Positions 5,777 to 5,777 of a DNA stretch of 5,777 nt are shown here, in pieces (the first letter of the stretch is position 1; each line of letters opens with the position of its first letter). The DNA comes from DASVDK01 sp036562265 [NCBI: Thermodesulfobacteriota bacterium] (GTDB lineage: Bacteria > DASVDK01). Where the stretch lies: the NCBI GenBank assembly GCA_036562265.1, contig DATCKS010000324.1, positions 1 to 5,777 of the forward strand. Direction: 5' to 3'. Both the position numbers and the translations under genes were made by a program. The notes under the pieces were generated by a model. That model saw only the letters and a program-made list of their open reading frames with translations, was not told the origin of the DNA and did not search any database.

Positions 5777-5777
5777 G

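Overview
The window looks like an ordinary housekeeping chromosome segment from a GC-rich (about 70 % by eye, not counted) Gram-negative bacterium. The heptose-phosphate kinase at the left edge points to a lipopolysaccharide inner core, and the ribosomal protein L28 is the short form with two CxxC pairs. The gene order yicC-gmk-rpoZ-spoT, the GC content and the stand-alone heptose kinase would fit lineages such as Methylomirabilota/Rokubacteria or high-GC members of the former Deltaproteobacteria. This is inference; no 16S or other decisive marker is present.

Layout. Positions 1-667 (+) hold the 3' two thirds of a PfkB-family heptose-7-phosphate kinase. A 96-bp gap (668-763) follows, in which I see no convincing promoter. 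Next come four plus-strand genes in tight order: yicC (764-1660), gmk (1683-2381), rpoZ (2385-2615) and a bifunctional RelA/SpoT enzyme (2671-4818). A 59-bp convergent gap (4819-4877) contains a homopurine mirror repeat and a perfect GC hairpin. On the minus strand lies rpmB (4878-5066), which starts at GTG behind a good Shine-Dalgarno sequence. Only 27 bp away, and divergent from it, is a plus-strand membrane-anchored YdcF-like (DUF218) protein (5094-5744). The right edge (5762-5776) is a GC hairpin that could be its terminator.

How the genes fit together. gmk, rpoZ and spoT link guanylate metabolism, RNA polymerase and (p)ppGpp turnover. Gmk makes GDP (the GTP and pppGpp precursor), omega is part of the (p)ppGpp-responsive polymerase in proteobacteria, and SpoT/Rel makes and degrades the alarmone. 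YicC is an RNA-degradation-associated protein often found next to gmk. The heptose kinase and YdcF protein are envelope functions flanking this core.

I found no mobile element, CRISPR array, RNA gene, phage gene or obviously new multi-gene system. The points of interest are small-scale. They are a likely rpmB promoter buried in the start of the divergent YdcF gene, the structured convergent gap, a long hairpin across the rpoZ stop codon, a terminator-like element inside gmk, and a possible eight-codon coupling cistron between yicC and gmk. No gene-free stretch exceeds 100 bp.
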